Assembly (NCBI RefSeq): GCF_003231275.1
Contig: NZ_QKVL01000026.1
Coordinates: forward strand, 1 to 64,000
Reading direction: 5' to 3'
From: Pseudomonas huaxiensis
GTDB taxonomy: Bacteria; Pseudomonadota; Gammaproteobacteria; Pseudomonadales; Pseudomonadaceae
DNA: 64,000 nucleotides
Position 1 is the stretch's first letter. Each line of letters begins with the position of its first letter. Of the stretch, positions 15,666 to 24,448 are shown in pieces. Below the pieces are notes generated by a model. The model saw only the letters and a list, made by a program, of their open reading frames with translations. It was not told where the DNA came from and did not search any database. Both the position numbers and the translations under genes were made by a program.

Positions 15666-16973
15666 TCAGGGACGGTAGCCTTGGCTCAGCAGCCAGCCAC
15701 GGATGTGGCGCTGCTGTTCGGGGCTCAGCGGCGCCAGCACTTGATCGGCCGGTTCAGTGCGCAACCGGCTGACCAGCGGCGCCAGTTCCACACCATTCAG
15801 GTGCCAGATGCCCAATGGCTGATCGGGGCTGATCACCACGTGCGCGAGGTCCACAAGACCGTCACGCAGCACTGGCGCCTGTTCTATCCGCAGGCTGGCG
15901 AAATCCACGTCGGCGTGGAGCGGTTCGGCGTCCGGCCATTGCCGCCGCGCCTGCCAGAACGGCTGCTCGGCCCAGCGTTGTTCCTCGATGTAGAAATCCC
16001 GCCCGAGCCGGGCGAAACGCCAGAACAGGTGCTCCACCCGCTGTTGATGAAACCGCAGCGCCAGGTCACGGCGCTCCGGGCGTGTCAGCAGGGTATTGAT
16101 CACCGCCGGCGCCTGCAGGGCCGAGGACAGTGACTGGAAGATGCCGTTGCCCGACAACGGGTCCACCGCCATCGCCGCATCGCCCACCCGCAGCCAGTTG
16201 TCGCCGCCACAGACCGGCGTGAGGATCGCCGTGCTGCTGCGCGCGTGCAGTTGCAGGTCGCGCTCGTCCTGCGAGGCAAAAAACGCCCGCGCCAGCGGCG
16301 ATTGCCAGCGGCGTTCGCGGCAGAAATCGAGCAGCGCGGATTTGTCCGGTAAAGCGGTACCGGCGACGTCCAGGGTCCATTGCCAGTAGCAACGACCATC
16401 GGCCTGCCGGGCCATCCACATCCAGCCATCGGCCTGGCTTTCCACGGCGCTGGCACTACTGCCGGACTCACCCTGCCAGCGGTTCAGCAGGCTCAAGGTC
16501 TCCGGCCCGCGCCAGGCACGACCCACGGAACGGTCATGTTGCGGGGCCTGGCGCCCGCGGGCTTCGACGTAGAAGTCAGCGGACAACGCGGGCGCGCCGT
16601 CCAGTTCGACGATCACCCCGTTCGCCTCGCTCCGCACGCCAAGCACCCGCGCTTCGATCAGGCGAACACCAGCGTGGTGCAAGTCGTCGCGCAGGCCCTG
16701 GTCGAAACGCGGACGGTCGAGCAGGAACTCGACATTACGGTCATGGGCTTCGCCGTTCCAGCGTGCGTGGCGCCGCGACGGCTCGCTCGCCACCGCCAAT
16801 GCGTGGTTCAGCCCGGCACCGCGCAGTGCGTCCAGTACCCGTTGCGACACGCCTTCGAGTGCCGCGAAGCGCCGCCATTCGCTGACCACGCACACCTGGA
16901 AACCGAGCCGGCGCAAACCCAAGGCAACGGCAGTACCCGCAGGCCCGGCACCGAGCACGGCGATGGATTTCAT
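15666..16973 (-). CDS. qhpG: FAD-dependent tryptophan hydroxylase QhpG
   Basis: 435-residue flavoprotein monooxygenase of the p-hydroxybenzoate hydroxylase fold. The N-terminal dinucleotide motif is GAGPAGTAVALGLRRLG (residues 8-24), and the second FAD motif is GDAAMAVDPLSGNG near residue 270. QhpG adds two hydroxyls to the gamma-subunit tryptophan on the way to cysteine tryptophylquinone, after QhpD crosslinking. Its ATG overlaps the qhpE stop by four bases, so it is the last gene of the regulator-qhpF-qhpE-qhpG transcript. Confidence 0.88.
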   Translation of the reverse strand: MKSIAVLGAGPAGTAVALGLRRLGFQVCVVSEWRRFAALEGVSQRVLDALRGAGLNHALAVASEPSRRHARWNGEAHDRNVEFLLDRPRFDQGLRDDLHHAGVRLIEARVLGVRSEANGVIVELDGAPALSADFYVEARGRQAPQHDRSVGRAWRGPETLSLLNRWQGESGSSASAVESQADGWMWMARQADGRCYWQWTLDVAGTALPDKSALLDFCRERRWQSPLARAFFASQDERDLQLHARSSTAILTPVCGGDNWLRVGDAAMAVDPLSGNGIFQSLSSALQAPAVINTLLTRPERRDLALRFHQQRVEHLFWRFARLGRDFYIEEQRWAEQPFWQARRQWPDAEPLHADVDFASLRIEQAPVLRDGLVDLAHVVISPDQPLGIWHLNGVELAPLVSRLRTEPADQVLAPLSPEQQRHIRGWLLSQGYRP

Positions 16974-17635
16974 GCCTGGCCCTTATATTCGCGTCCACGG
17001 TATTGAGCGTTGTACAGCAGCCACGCCATCACCTGGGGGTTGCTGGCGTGGGGCTGGTCGCGCAGGAAGGCGGCGATGTGCCCGGTCAGTGCCGCGCAGC
17101 CAAAACTGGCGCCAGACAGCGGACTCTCGCGGGCCCGCACACAGGCGCCGAAATCGGCCTGGGGCGTGTCCAGCCAGCTCCATTCATCGGGCTGGCAACG
17201 CGCATCGCCGGTGATGCGCAGCACCCCGGGATACGCGGCGGGATACACCGGCATGCCCTGCGCCGGGGTCGAGGCGCAGATCAGTACGCCGGCCTTGATC
17301 GCCGCCGCGCAGGCGTCGCGCAGCGCCGGGCGGTCCTCACGCAAACCAAGGCTGAGGTTGATCAAGCGCACGCCGCAGCTCACCAGCCAGTCAATCCCGG
17401 CGGCGACTTGCAAGGCAGTGGTGACACCCCTCTGGTCGAAGACCTGGGCGACATGGATCGGCACGTCTCCGGCACCCGCAGCGATCAGTTGCACCACGGC
17501 GCTGCCGTGGCCGAGGGCATCTTCCAGCGGCGGCTGCTGGCTGATCCCGACCGAGGCCAGCTGGAAGCGCCGCGCCTCGCCCATGCGCGCCAGGGGCGTG
17601 CCGCTGTCGACCACACCCACCCGCAAATCACGCAT
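16970..17635 (-). CDS. qhpE: Subtilisin-like leader protease QhpE
   Basis: 221-residue subtilisin-fold serine protease without signal peptide or propeptide, shorter than secreted subtilases. The triad is visible as D10 (VGVVDSG), H43 (ALGHGSAVV) and S177 (SGASFGCAA). In this system the enzyme cleaves the 28-residue leader from crosslinked QhpC in the cytoplasm before export. It overlaps qhpF by 8 bases and qhpG by 4, indicating tight translational coupling. Confidence 0.9.
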   Translation of the reverse strand: MRDLRVGVVDSGTPLARMGEARRFQLASVGISQQPPLEDALGHGSAVVQLIAAGAGDVPIHVAQVFDQRGVTTALQVAAGIDWLVSCGVRLINLSLGLREDRPALRDACAAAIKAGVLICASTPAQGMPVYPAAYPGVLRITGDARCQPDEWSWLDTPQADFGACVRARESPLSGASFGCAALTGHIAAFLRDQPHASNPQVMAWLLYNAQYRGREYKGQA

Positions 17636-19346
17636 GGCCGGCCTCCGTCAGAACGTGCAGGCGACCCTCACGCAGGACCAGATGCAGGCTGGCGTCGGCC
17701 AGGGTCGAGGGACGATGGCTGACCAGGATCCGGGTACGGTCAGCAAAGAGTTGGTCAATCGCGGCAATCACTTCACGCTCCGTGTGTTCGTCAACTTGCG
17801 AGGTGGCTTCGTCCAGCACCAGCAGCAGCGGGTCCTGCAGCAGTGCGCGGGCGATAGCAATACGCTGTTTCTGACCGCCCGACAACTGCTGGCCGCGCTC
17901 GCCCAGCGGGCTGTCGAGGCCTTCCGGCAGGCTGGCGATCAGGCTGTCCAGTTGCGCCAGCCGGGCGACTTCGGCAATGGCTTCGCGGCTGGCATCCGGC
18001 ACGCTGTAGGCCAGGTTGTCGGCGAGGCTGCCACGAAACAGCACGATGTCCTGGCTGACCACCGCCACCCGCCGCCGCAAAGCGTGCAAATCGAGTTCGC
18101 GCAGGTCGACGCCGCCCAGCAGGATCTGCCCGGACTGCGGATCGTAGAAGCGTTGCAGCAGGTCGATCAAGGTGGATTTGCCGGCACCGGAGATACCGCG
18201 CAGGGCGACCTTGCTGCCGTGGGGAATACTCGCCTCGACATCCTGCAACAACGGCGGCCGCCCCGGATGGGCGAAGCACACCCCACGCAAATGCAGGTCG
18301 CCACGTTCCGGCATCGGCCAGGTGTGGACCGGGCTGTCGACTTCCGGGGCAACGCCGCGCAACTCCATCACCCGGCCAAGGCTGACGCTCATGCGCTGCA
18401 TCGCCACATACAAGCCCAGCAGGCTTTGCACCGGGCCGACGGCCATGCCGAGGTAGGTGGAAAACGCGATCAGCGCGCCCAGTTGCCAGCTGCCCTGCAC
18501 CACCCAGTAACCGCCCACCAGAAACGCGCAGGCGCGGGACAGCGACGTCAGGGTGCCAGGCACCGCCTGGGTGAAGAACTCGGTGACCTGCACCCGCAGC
18601 AACTGGCCCATGTAGCCCTGCCCCAGGCCATCGAGACGGCGAGCCTCGCGTTGCTGCTGGCCGGCAGACTGAATGAATTTCATCGCCGGCAGGGTCTCCA
18701 CCAGGAACGACGAAACGTCCGCCGAACGCTCGCGCAACTGCCGCACCTCACGCTCGACCTTGCGCCTCATCCAGCGCAGCCAGAGCACGTCCAGCGGGAT
18801 CAGTACCAGCGCCAGCAGTGCCAGCTTCCACGACAACACCAACAGCATGGCCAACGCGCAGACCAGGCCGATCACGCTGGACACGGCGGAGAACAGCGAA
18901 TCCACGGCGAAGCGCTGGATTTCGGCGACGTCGCCGTCCAGCCGCGACATCAGGTCACCCAGCCGGCGCTGGCCGTAGAAGGTCGGCGAGAGACGTTGCA
19001 GGTGCCGGTACAGTTCGTCGCGCAGGGCAAACAGAATGCGCCCCGAAAGGCGGGTGTGCAGGTAGCGATTGAGCCCGGACAACAGCGTGCCGACGATCCC
19101 GGCCAGCACCATCAGGCCGGCGATCAGCGCCAGCTTCGGGAAGTCCTTGGCCAGCAGGCCATCGTCGATCAGCAGCTTGGTCAGCCACGGCTGCACCAGC
19201 ACCAGCGCCGTGGCGCACATCGACAGCCCGAGCAGGCCGGCGATGGCCAGCCGCTGCGGTCGGACGAAGCTGTACAGCCAACCCAGCGCGTCGTGCAGGG
19301 CGGGACGGTCCTGATGCTCGATCAGGCGCGAGAGCAGACGCTGCAT
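17628..19346 (-). CDS. qhpF: ABC exporter QhpF
   Basis: 572-residue half-transporter. Residues about 25-310 hold six membrane segments, and residues about 335-572 the nucleotide-binding domain with Walker A (GISGAGKST), the signature LSGGQKQR and Walker B (LLLVLDEATS). Qhp clusters use it to move the processed gamma subunit to the periplasm, since QhpC has no Sec or Tat signal. The ATG at 19344-19346 overlaps the stop of the upstream regulator (ATGA). A longer upstream frame is rejected because it would lie inside the regulator gene. Confidence 0.88.
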   Translation of the reverse strand: MQRLLSRLIEHQDRPALHDALGWLYSFVRPQRLAIAGLLGLSMCATALVLVQPWLTKLLIDDGLLAKDFPKLALIAGLMVLAGIVGTLLSGLNRYLHTRLSGRILFALRDELYRHLQRLSPTFYGQRRLGDLMSRLDGDVAEIQRFAVDSLFSAVSSVIGLVCALAMLLVLSWKLALLALVLIPLDVLWLRWMRRKVEREVRQLRERSADVSSFLVETLPAMKFIQSAGQQQREARRLDGLGQGYMGQLLRVQVTEFFTQAVPGTLTSLSRACAFLVGGYWVVQGSWQLGALIAFSTYLGMAVGPVQSLLGLYVAMQRMSVSLGRVMELRGVAPEVDSPVHTWPMPERGDLHLRGVCFAHPGRPPLLQDVEASIPHGSKVALRGISGAGKSTLIDLLQRFYDPQSGQILLGGVDLRELDLHALRRRVAVVSQDIVLFRGSLADNLAYSVPDASREAIAEVARLAQLDSLIASLPEGLDSPLGERGQQLSGGQKQRIAIARALLQDPLLLVLDEATSQVDEHTEREVIAAIDQLFADRTRILVSHRPSTLADASLHLVLREGRLHVLTEAGHA

Positions 19347-21259
19347 CACCGCGGCATCTGCTTGAGCTTGCGGTACAGCGTGGCACGGCTGATGCCCAGC
19401 GCATCGGCAGCCGCCGAGACGTTGCCGTGATGACGGTCGAGGGCCTGGCGAATCAGGTCGTGCTGGTTGTGGCGAAGGTTGTCGCGGTTGACCGGTGGTT
19501 CGCCGGCGCGCAGTTCGTCCAGCAGGTTGTCTGGCAGATGGTCGAGGCCCAGCTCCTTTTCGCCGTCTTCGCGCATCGCCAGCAGCAGGCGAAGGCTCAT
19601 TTCCAGTTGGCGGATGTTGCCCGGCCAATGATAGCCGGCGAACAACCGCGACACTTCGGTAGACAGCCGCACGCCTTGGCCGCCGAGGCGGACCAGCAGA
19701 CTGTCGATCAGCGCGGGCAGGTCTTCGCGCTCGCGCAGGGCCGGCAACTGCACGCTGATGCCGTTGAGGCGGTAGTAGAGGTCTTCGCGGAACTGCTGCT
19801 CTTGTACCTGGCGCTTGAGGTCACGGTGGGTGGCGCAGACCAGCGCGATGTCCAGTTCCTGCTCCTGGGCCGCGCCCAGCGGCGCCACCTTGCGCTCCTG
19901 CAACACCCGCAACAACCGGGCTTGCAAGGCCAGCGGCATGTCGCCGACTTCATCGAGAAACAGCGTGCCGCCATGGGCCTGCTGCAAGCGCCCGACCATG
20001 CCGCCGCGCCGCGAGCCGGTGAAGGCGCCTTCGCGGTAGCCGAACAGCTCCGATTCGATCAGCCCTTCAGGGATCGCCGCGCAGTTCACTGCGATGAAGG
20101 GTTTGCCGGCGCGTGCGCTTTCCTGATGCAACGCACGGGCGACCACTTCCTTGCCGCTGCCGGTTTCGCCCAGCAGAACCACCGGCAAGTCATTGGCCAG
20201 CCCCTGGCGGGCCATACGCAACGCCCGGGCAAAACGGCTGTTGCCGGCGCCGAGGGTTTCCAGCGACGGCGTTGAGGATACAACCGGTGCCGCGCGGGCG
20301 ACCAGCGCCGGAACCGACACCGCGAGCGGACGCTGCGGCACTTGCAGGGTCTTGTAGTAAAACGCGCCTTTGGCGGTCTCGACGCTGTCGACCTGGCCCT
20401 GTTGCAGACGCGCCAGCCACTGTTCCAGGCGCATGCCCAGCAGGCCGTCGCAGCGCTGGCCGATCAGGCTGGCGCGGTCGCTGCGCAGCAACTGACAGGC
20501 CTGGTTGCTGGCAGCGAGGATATGCCCGTCCAGGCTCACCGCCAGCAGGCCCTGCCAGCAGGACTCCAGGTACTGCCGACGGCTGTGGAAGGCCAGCACG
20601 ATCTGTTCGGGGAAGCTGCTCTTGAACAGCCGGCTTTCGATCTGGCTGACCGCCAGCGCCAGCAGCGCGGTGCGGTCATGCAGACGGCCCAGCGGGCCTT
20701 GGCGGGTCAGGTCGAGGACACCAAGCAGCTCACCTTGCGGGCAGTGGATCGGCACCGAGGTGCAGGAAAAATCGCTGAGCCGTTCGAGAAAGTGTTCGCC
20801 GCAATCGATCTGCACCGTGCGCGCTTCCACCAGCGCGGTGCCGAGGGCGTTGGTGCCGCGGACGGCTTCGCTCCAGCAGGTGCCGGGGGAAATATCGCCC
20901 AGGCCACGGCGCTTGAGCACGGCGGATTCACCCTGGATGGTGAGGATGGTGGCGTCGGCGTTGGCGAGAATGATCAGGCTGTCCTGGCCCTGGCGCGCAC
21001 CGAGGTAGTCGAGTTCGGCGGTCGCAGCATCCAGCAGCGGACGGTTGTTGGCCAGCAGCAGATCGAGGCTGGCGGCGGAAGTCAGGGCGACTTCCTGCCC
21101 GGCGTTACCGGGAACCCCATGGTCGAGGCTACGGCGCCACGAAGCGTCGATTTCGGCACGCAAAAAGCCATCGGGCAGTTGGCCTTCGACGGACAAGCGT
21201 TCCCGGGCAAGGCGGGGGTTAGAGGTCGCGGTGGCGGGTGCTGTTTTTATTGTGCTCAT
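19346..21259 (-). CDS. AcoR-type sigma-54 activator of the amine cluster
   Basis: 637-residue enhancer-binding protein. Residues about 70-230 are a GAF-like sensor, about 320-560 an AAA+ domain with Walker A (LGETGSGKE), the sigma-54 loop EGAFTGSRRGG and Walker B (LFLDEVGD), and the end a Fis helix-turn-helix (NVSAAADALGISRATLYRKLK). It should activate the -24/-12 promoters in the 13.5-13.9 kb gap in response to amine or aldehyde. Paracoccus qhp clusters use an AraC-type regulator instead, so control differs here. It is the first gene of the transcript that includes qhpF, qhpE and qhpG. Confidence 0.87.
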   Translation of the reverse strand: MSTIKTAPATATSNPRLARERLSVEGQLPDGFLRAEIDASWRRSLDHGVPGNAGQEVALTSAASLDLLLANNRPLLDAATAELDYLGARQGQDSLIILANADATILTIQGESAVLKRRGLGDISPGTCWSEAVRGTNALGTALVEARTVQIDCGEHFLERLSDFSCTSVPIHCPQGELLGVLDLTRQGPLGRLHDRTALLALAVSQIESRLFKSSFPEQIVLAFHSRRQYLESCWQGLLAVSLDGHILAASNQACQLLRSDRASLIGQRCDGLLGMRLEQWLARLQQGQVDSVETAKGAFYYKTLQVPQRPLAVSVPALVARAAPVVSSTPSLETLGAGNSRFARALRMARQGLANDLPVVLLGETGSGKEVVARALHQESARAGKPFIAVNCAAIPEGLIESELFGYREGAFTGSRRGGMVGRLQQAHGGTLFLDEVGDMPLALQARLLRVLQERKVAPLGAAQEQELDIALVCATHRDLKRQVQEQQFREDLYYRLNGISVQLPALREREDLPALIDSLLVRLGGQGVRLSTEVSRLFAGYHWPGNIRQLEMSLRLLLAMREDGEKELGLDHLPDNLLDELRAGEPPVNRDNLRHNQHDLIRQALDRHHGNVSAAADALGISRATLYRKLKQMPR

Positions 21260-21288
21260 CGGCGGCTCCGGATCGGTTAATCCGTTAC

Positions 21289-21306
21289 AAGCAAGTCCTG
21301 CGCCAT
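21289..21306 (-). promoter_or_regulatory. Possible sigma-54 promoter of the regulator operon
   Basis: Minus strand TGGCGCAGGACTTGCT has GG and GC ten bases apart and a perfect TTGCT -12; the -24 has one change (TGGCGC for TGGCAC). It lies about 32 bases upstream of the start codon, with GGAG between. It may make the regulator-qhpFEG operon sigma-54 dependent. Confidence 0.45.
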
Positions 21307-21340
21307 TGGGGGCAGGGCTTTTCGGGGGCCGCTGCGCGGC

Positions 21341-21441
21341 CCTTCGCGACGGTTCGGCGACCCGACAAGCTCGCTCCCACAGTTCACATGGGTATGGCTC
21401 TGTGGGAGCGAGCTTGTCGGGTCGCCGAACCGTCGCGAAGG
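21341..21441. repeat. REPIN with perfect 42-bp arms
   Basis: CCTTCGCGACGGTTCGGCGA... (21341-21382) and its exact complement (21400-21441) flank a 17-base loop. The arms are unusually long and identical, implying recent insertion or active gene conversion. It lies upstream of the sigma-54 activator operon and downstream of the LuxR gene. Confidence 0.88.
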
Positions 21442-21478
21442 GGTGCGAAGCAGCCCCGACAATCTCGAATATACCCTG

Positions 21479-24184
21479 TTACAAAAGCCCGAGCGACTTG
21501 GCCCGCGCCACCGCCTGGGTCCGGCGCTCGACGCCGAGTTTGCTGTTGATGTGACTCGCGTGAGTCTTGACGGTATGCAGCGAGATAAACAGTTGCTCGC
21601 TGATTTCCTGATTGGAGCAGCCTTGGGCGATCAGCTTGAGCACCGCGTGTTCGCGGGCGCTGAGGGTTTCGCCGCTGCCGTTGACTTCCTGGTTGGGCAA
21701 AAGCCCCAGCAGGCTGGCCTGGACCGGGCTGGTCGATTGCGCCTGAAGTTGTTCACGCAGCCAGTCGGGGTGTTCGTTGAGCAGACGCTGATAGGGTTGC
21801 AACGCCCCACCCCGCGCAGATTCGAGGCTCGATACCAAGCGCTCGCGCGCGCCGGCCTGGTCACCCTGGGCCAACAGCAAACCCACTTGCTGACACAACG
21901 CGATAACGCAGAGCAGTTGCCCGCCACTGGCCTGACCACGGCCGACCAGCGTCTGCAATCGCTGCCCGGACTGGGCCAACCGCCCCTGAGCCTGCTCCAG
22001 CAGGGCCTGTTGCAATTCGATGTGCAACGGCAGCAGCGGATGGAACTCCGGCGCCGCCGCGGCCTGTTGCCCGCCATAGGTCTGGCTCAGACGCAGCAAC
22101 CAGGATTCGGCCAGGTCGTTGCGCCCCTGGGCCAGCCAGAGTTCGCATTTGACCAGGGTAATCATTGCCAGATAGAAGATCGGCGGCACGTCCCAGATGT
22201 GCATCAAGCGCTCGGCCTCGGCCAGCTCGGCGAAGGCTTCGGCGAAGCGTCCTTCGCGGCCGTCCAGGGTCGCCAGGGCGCAATGGCCGATCAGCACGCT
22301 GATATCGCGACAAGCGCGCGCTTCGATCAGCCCGGCACGCAAACGACTGCGCCCGGCATCGGGCTGCAGGCGGCTGACCAGCAAGTAACCCTCGTACAAC
22401 ATCAACCGCGCGCGCACCGCATACAGCCGCTGCGCCGACAGACCGTGCAGGCGTTGCAGGCCTTGACGCACCTCGTCCATCGCCCGCAGCACCTCGCCGC
22501 GGGCATGCAGCACCCGCGCCCGGTCGTAATGGGCCAGGGCCTCGAACAACGGGTTGCCGACCCGCTGCGCCAACTCCAGAGCTTCGCGGTTCCAGCCCCG
22601 CGCACGCCAGAAATCGGCATCGGCGATGGCCAGATTGGACAGCGTCGACAGGCACATGAGGCGCTGCCCATAGCGTTTGTTCGGCAGGCTTTGCAGGGCC
22701 TGCTCACAGTAGGAACGGGTGCGTTCGCGATCACCCCGGCCGCGGGCGATGATCCCGCTCAAGGCCAGCCACTGCGCCAGCATGGACTTCTGCGCGGTGG
22801 CCGACGGTGCCGGCAGGAAGCGGCTGAGGTGGCTGGCCAGTTCCTCGGCGGCATCCAGTTGACAGGCCAGCCCCAGCGCCCAGCTATACAGCACGATCAG
22901 CCGCGGTGTGCTGATCAGCAAGCTGTCGGGCAGGTCCATCTTCCAGCGCAGCAGCATGCCGACGTTCTGTTCGGCCAGCAGTTGTTCTTCGGAGAGGTTC
23001 TGCACCAGGTTGGCGGCCACATCCAGGTGCCCGGCCCGCAGCGCCTGCTCCACCGCCTCGTCCAGCAGACCCTGGCCGTGGAACCAGCGACAGGCGCGCA
23101 GGTGCAGGCTCGACAGCGGCAGGCTGGCCTGGCGGGTGCGCAGCAGGTCGGAGAACAGGTGGTGATAGCGGAACCAGTAGCCGTGCTCGTCCAGCGGTAC
23201 GAGGAAGACTTGATGGGATTGCAGGTAACGCAGGATTTCGTCGCTGTCGTGGCTTTCCCGCAGGGCGTCGCACAGGTCGGCGCAGAAACGCTCCTGGCAG
23301 GCGGTGTCGTTGAGAAAGCTCTGGACCTCGGCCGGCAGGCAGTCGATGACTTCCTCCAGCAGGTAATCGCGGATCAGCCCTTCGCCACCGTGCAAGGCCT
23401 GGGGCAGCGCGCTGTCGGCGCCGGATTCGGTGGCCGCCAGCAGCCAGAAGCGCAGCCCGGCAACCCAGCCGTCACTGCGCTGTATCAGGTTGTCCAGCGC
23501 CTGACCGCGCACCGACGGGTGCTGGCCGAGCACGGCCAGGGATTCGTCTGGGGTCAGGCGCAGGTCTTGTTCGTTGAGTTCGATCAATTGCCGCGACAGC
23601 CGCAGCCGCGCGAGGTGCCAGTCAGGACGCTGGCGGCTGGTGACCAGCAACACAAGGCCAGGCGGCAGGTGATTGAGGAAGAATTGCAGGCAACGGTCCA
23701 GCACGGGCCCTTGGGCCAGGTGGTAGTCGTCCAGCACCAGCAGCACGGGAGATGTGCTCAGCAAATGCTCGGCCAGTTCATCGAGCAAGCCGTCGAGCCA
23801 TTCCTCGAAGGCGAACGGCTGATGGCGCTGGCGCATTTTCAGCAGGCCCAGTGCCTGGCCGCCGAGGCTCGGGCAGTACTGTTGCAGTCCTTCGAGCAGG
23901 CGCTCGAGAAAACGCCCGGGATCATTGTCGCGCCGGCTCAGCCCCAGCCACAGGCTGCGCCAATGGGACGGCAGGCCCTGACAGAACTCCACCGCCAGCG
24001 AACTCTTGCCGAATCCCGCGGGCGCATTGACCAGCAACAGACGCCCACCCAGCCCGGCCTGCAAACGCTGGCAAAGGCGTGCCCGCGGCACATGCCCGTC
24101 GGGCAGCGGTGGCCGGTAGAAACGCCCTTCCAGAACCGACACGGTCTGTTGGGTGAACCCTTGCGTGCTGGACAGATCGGTCAT
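21479..24184 (-). CDS. MalT-like LuxR-family transcriptional activator
   Basis: 901-residue large ATP-binding LuxR regulator. The N-terminal NTPase has Walker A (NAPAGFGKSS, near residue 55) and Walker B-like LLVLDDYHL. A long TPR/helical middle follows, and a C-terminal LuxR helix-turn-helix (LSAREHAVLKLIAQGCSNQEISEQLFISLHTVKTH) occupies the last 60 residues. Such proteins bind inducer and ATP, oligomerise and activate a nearby operon. The likely target is the DUF1302/DUF1329 pair just upstream in the same direction. That gene set, with an acyl-CoA ligase, recurs in Pseudomonas (P. putida PP_0763 region). The inducer is not known from sequence. Confidence 0.82.
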   Translation of the reverse strand: MTDLSSTQGFTQQTVSVLEGRFYRPPLPDGHVPRARLCQRLQAGLGGRLLLVNAPAGFGKSSLAVEFCQGLPSHWRSLWLGLSRRDNDPGRFLERLLEGLQQYCPSLGGQALGLLKMRQRHQPFAFEEWLDGLLDELAEHLLSTSPVLLVLDDYHLAQGPVLDRCLQFFLNHLPPGLVLLVTSRQRPDWHLARLRLSRQLIELNEQDLRLTPDESLAVLGQHPSVRGQALDNLIQRSDGWVAGLRFWLLAATESGADSALPQALHGGEGLIRDYLLEEVIDCLPAEVQSFLNDTACQERFCADLCDALRESHDSDEILRYLQSHQVFLVPLDEHGYWFRYHHLFSDLLRTRQASLPLSSLHLRACRWFHGQGLLDEAVEQALRAGHLDVAANLVQNLSEEQLLAEQNVGMLLRWKMDLPDSLLISTPRLIVLYSWALGLACQLDAAEELASHLSRFLPAPSATAQKSMLAQWLALSGIIARGRGDRERTRSYCEQALQSLPNKRYGQRLMCLSTLSNLAIADADFWRARGWNREALELAQRVGNPLFEALAHYDRARVLHARGEVLRAMDEVRQGLQRLHGLSAQRLYAVRARLMLYEGYLLVSRLQPDAGRSRLRAGLIEARACRDISVLIGHCALATLDGREGRFAEAFAELAEAERLMHIWDVPPIFYLAMITLVKCELWLAQGRNDLAESWLLRLSQTYGGQQAAAAPEFHPLLPLHIELQQALLEQAQGRLAQSGQRLQTLVGRGQASGGQLLCVIALCQQVGLLLAQGDQAGARERLVSSLESARGGALQPYQRLLNEHPDWLREQLQAQSTSPVQASLLGLLPNQEVNGSGETLSAREHAVLKLIAQGCSNQEISEQLFISLHTVKTHASHINSKLGVERRTQAVARAKSLGLL

Positions 24185-24387
24185 GGCCGGCTCGTTTTAA
24201 TTGAAATCTTCGGCAACAGGGATTGGCGCAGACTAGCGGTTTAACCGACACATTTGAAGGCGATTGCCGCAAGTACGGAAAAAAGACTACAACAAGAAGC
24301 AACAGAGACAACATTGACTGGGCGCAACGGGCTACCGGTTTAGCGATAAAAACGGCGGGGCCAGCGGAATTAGTCGATGGTGGCGGC

Positions 24388-24420
24388 GGAAATCAAAACG
24401 CCCCGGCAAGCCGGGGCGTT
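24388..24420 (-). terminator. Intrinsic terminator after DUF1329 gene
   Basis: AACGCCCCGGC-AA-GCCGGGGCGTT (24397-24420) is an 11-bp stem with a 2-base centre, followed on the minus strand by TTTTGATTT. It lies 29 bases beyond the DUF1329 stop and separates that operon from the LuxR gene. The remaining 24185-24387 gap shows no gene. Confidence 0.85.
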
Positions 24421-24448
24421 CTGGGGATCACACGGAGGGTTTGAAGCG

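Noticed and set aside
17010..19430. Very long open frame on the plus strand (about 800 codons)
   Set aside because: It runs antisense to qhpE and qhpF, which have full domain motifs. High-GC codon use leaves the opposite strand open; the translation is low-complexity and matches no family.
21443..24244. Long plus-strand frame opposite the LuxR gene
   Set aside because: The minus-strand product has clear Walker and LuxR motifs; the plus frame is glutamine-rich and without similarity.
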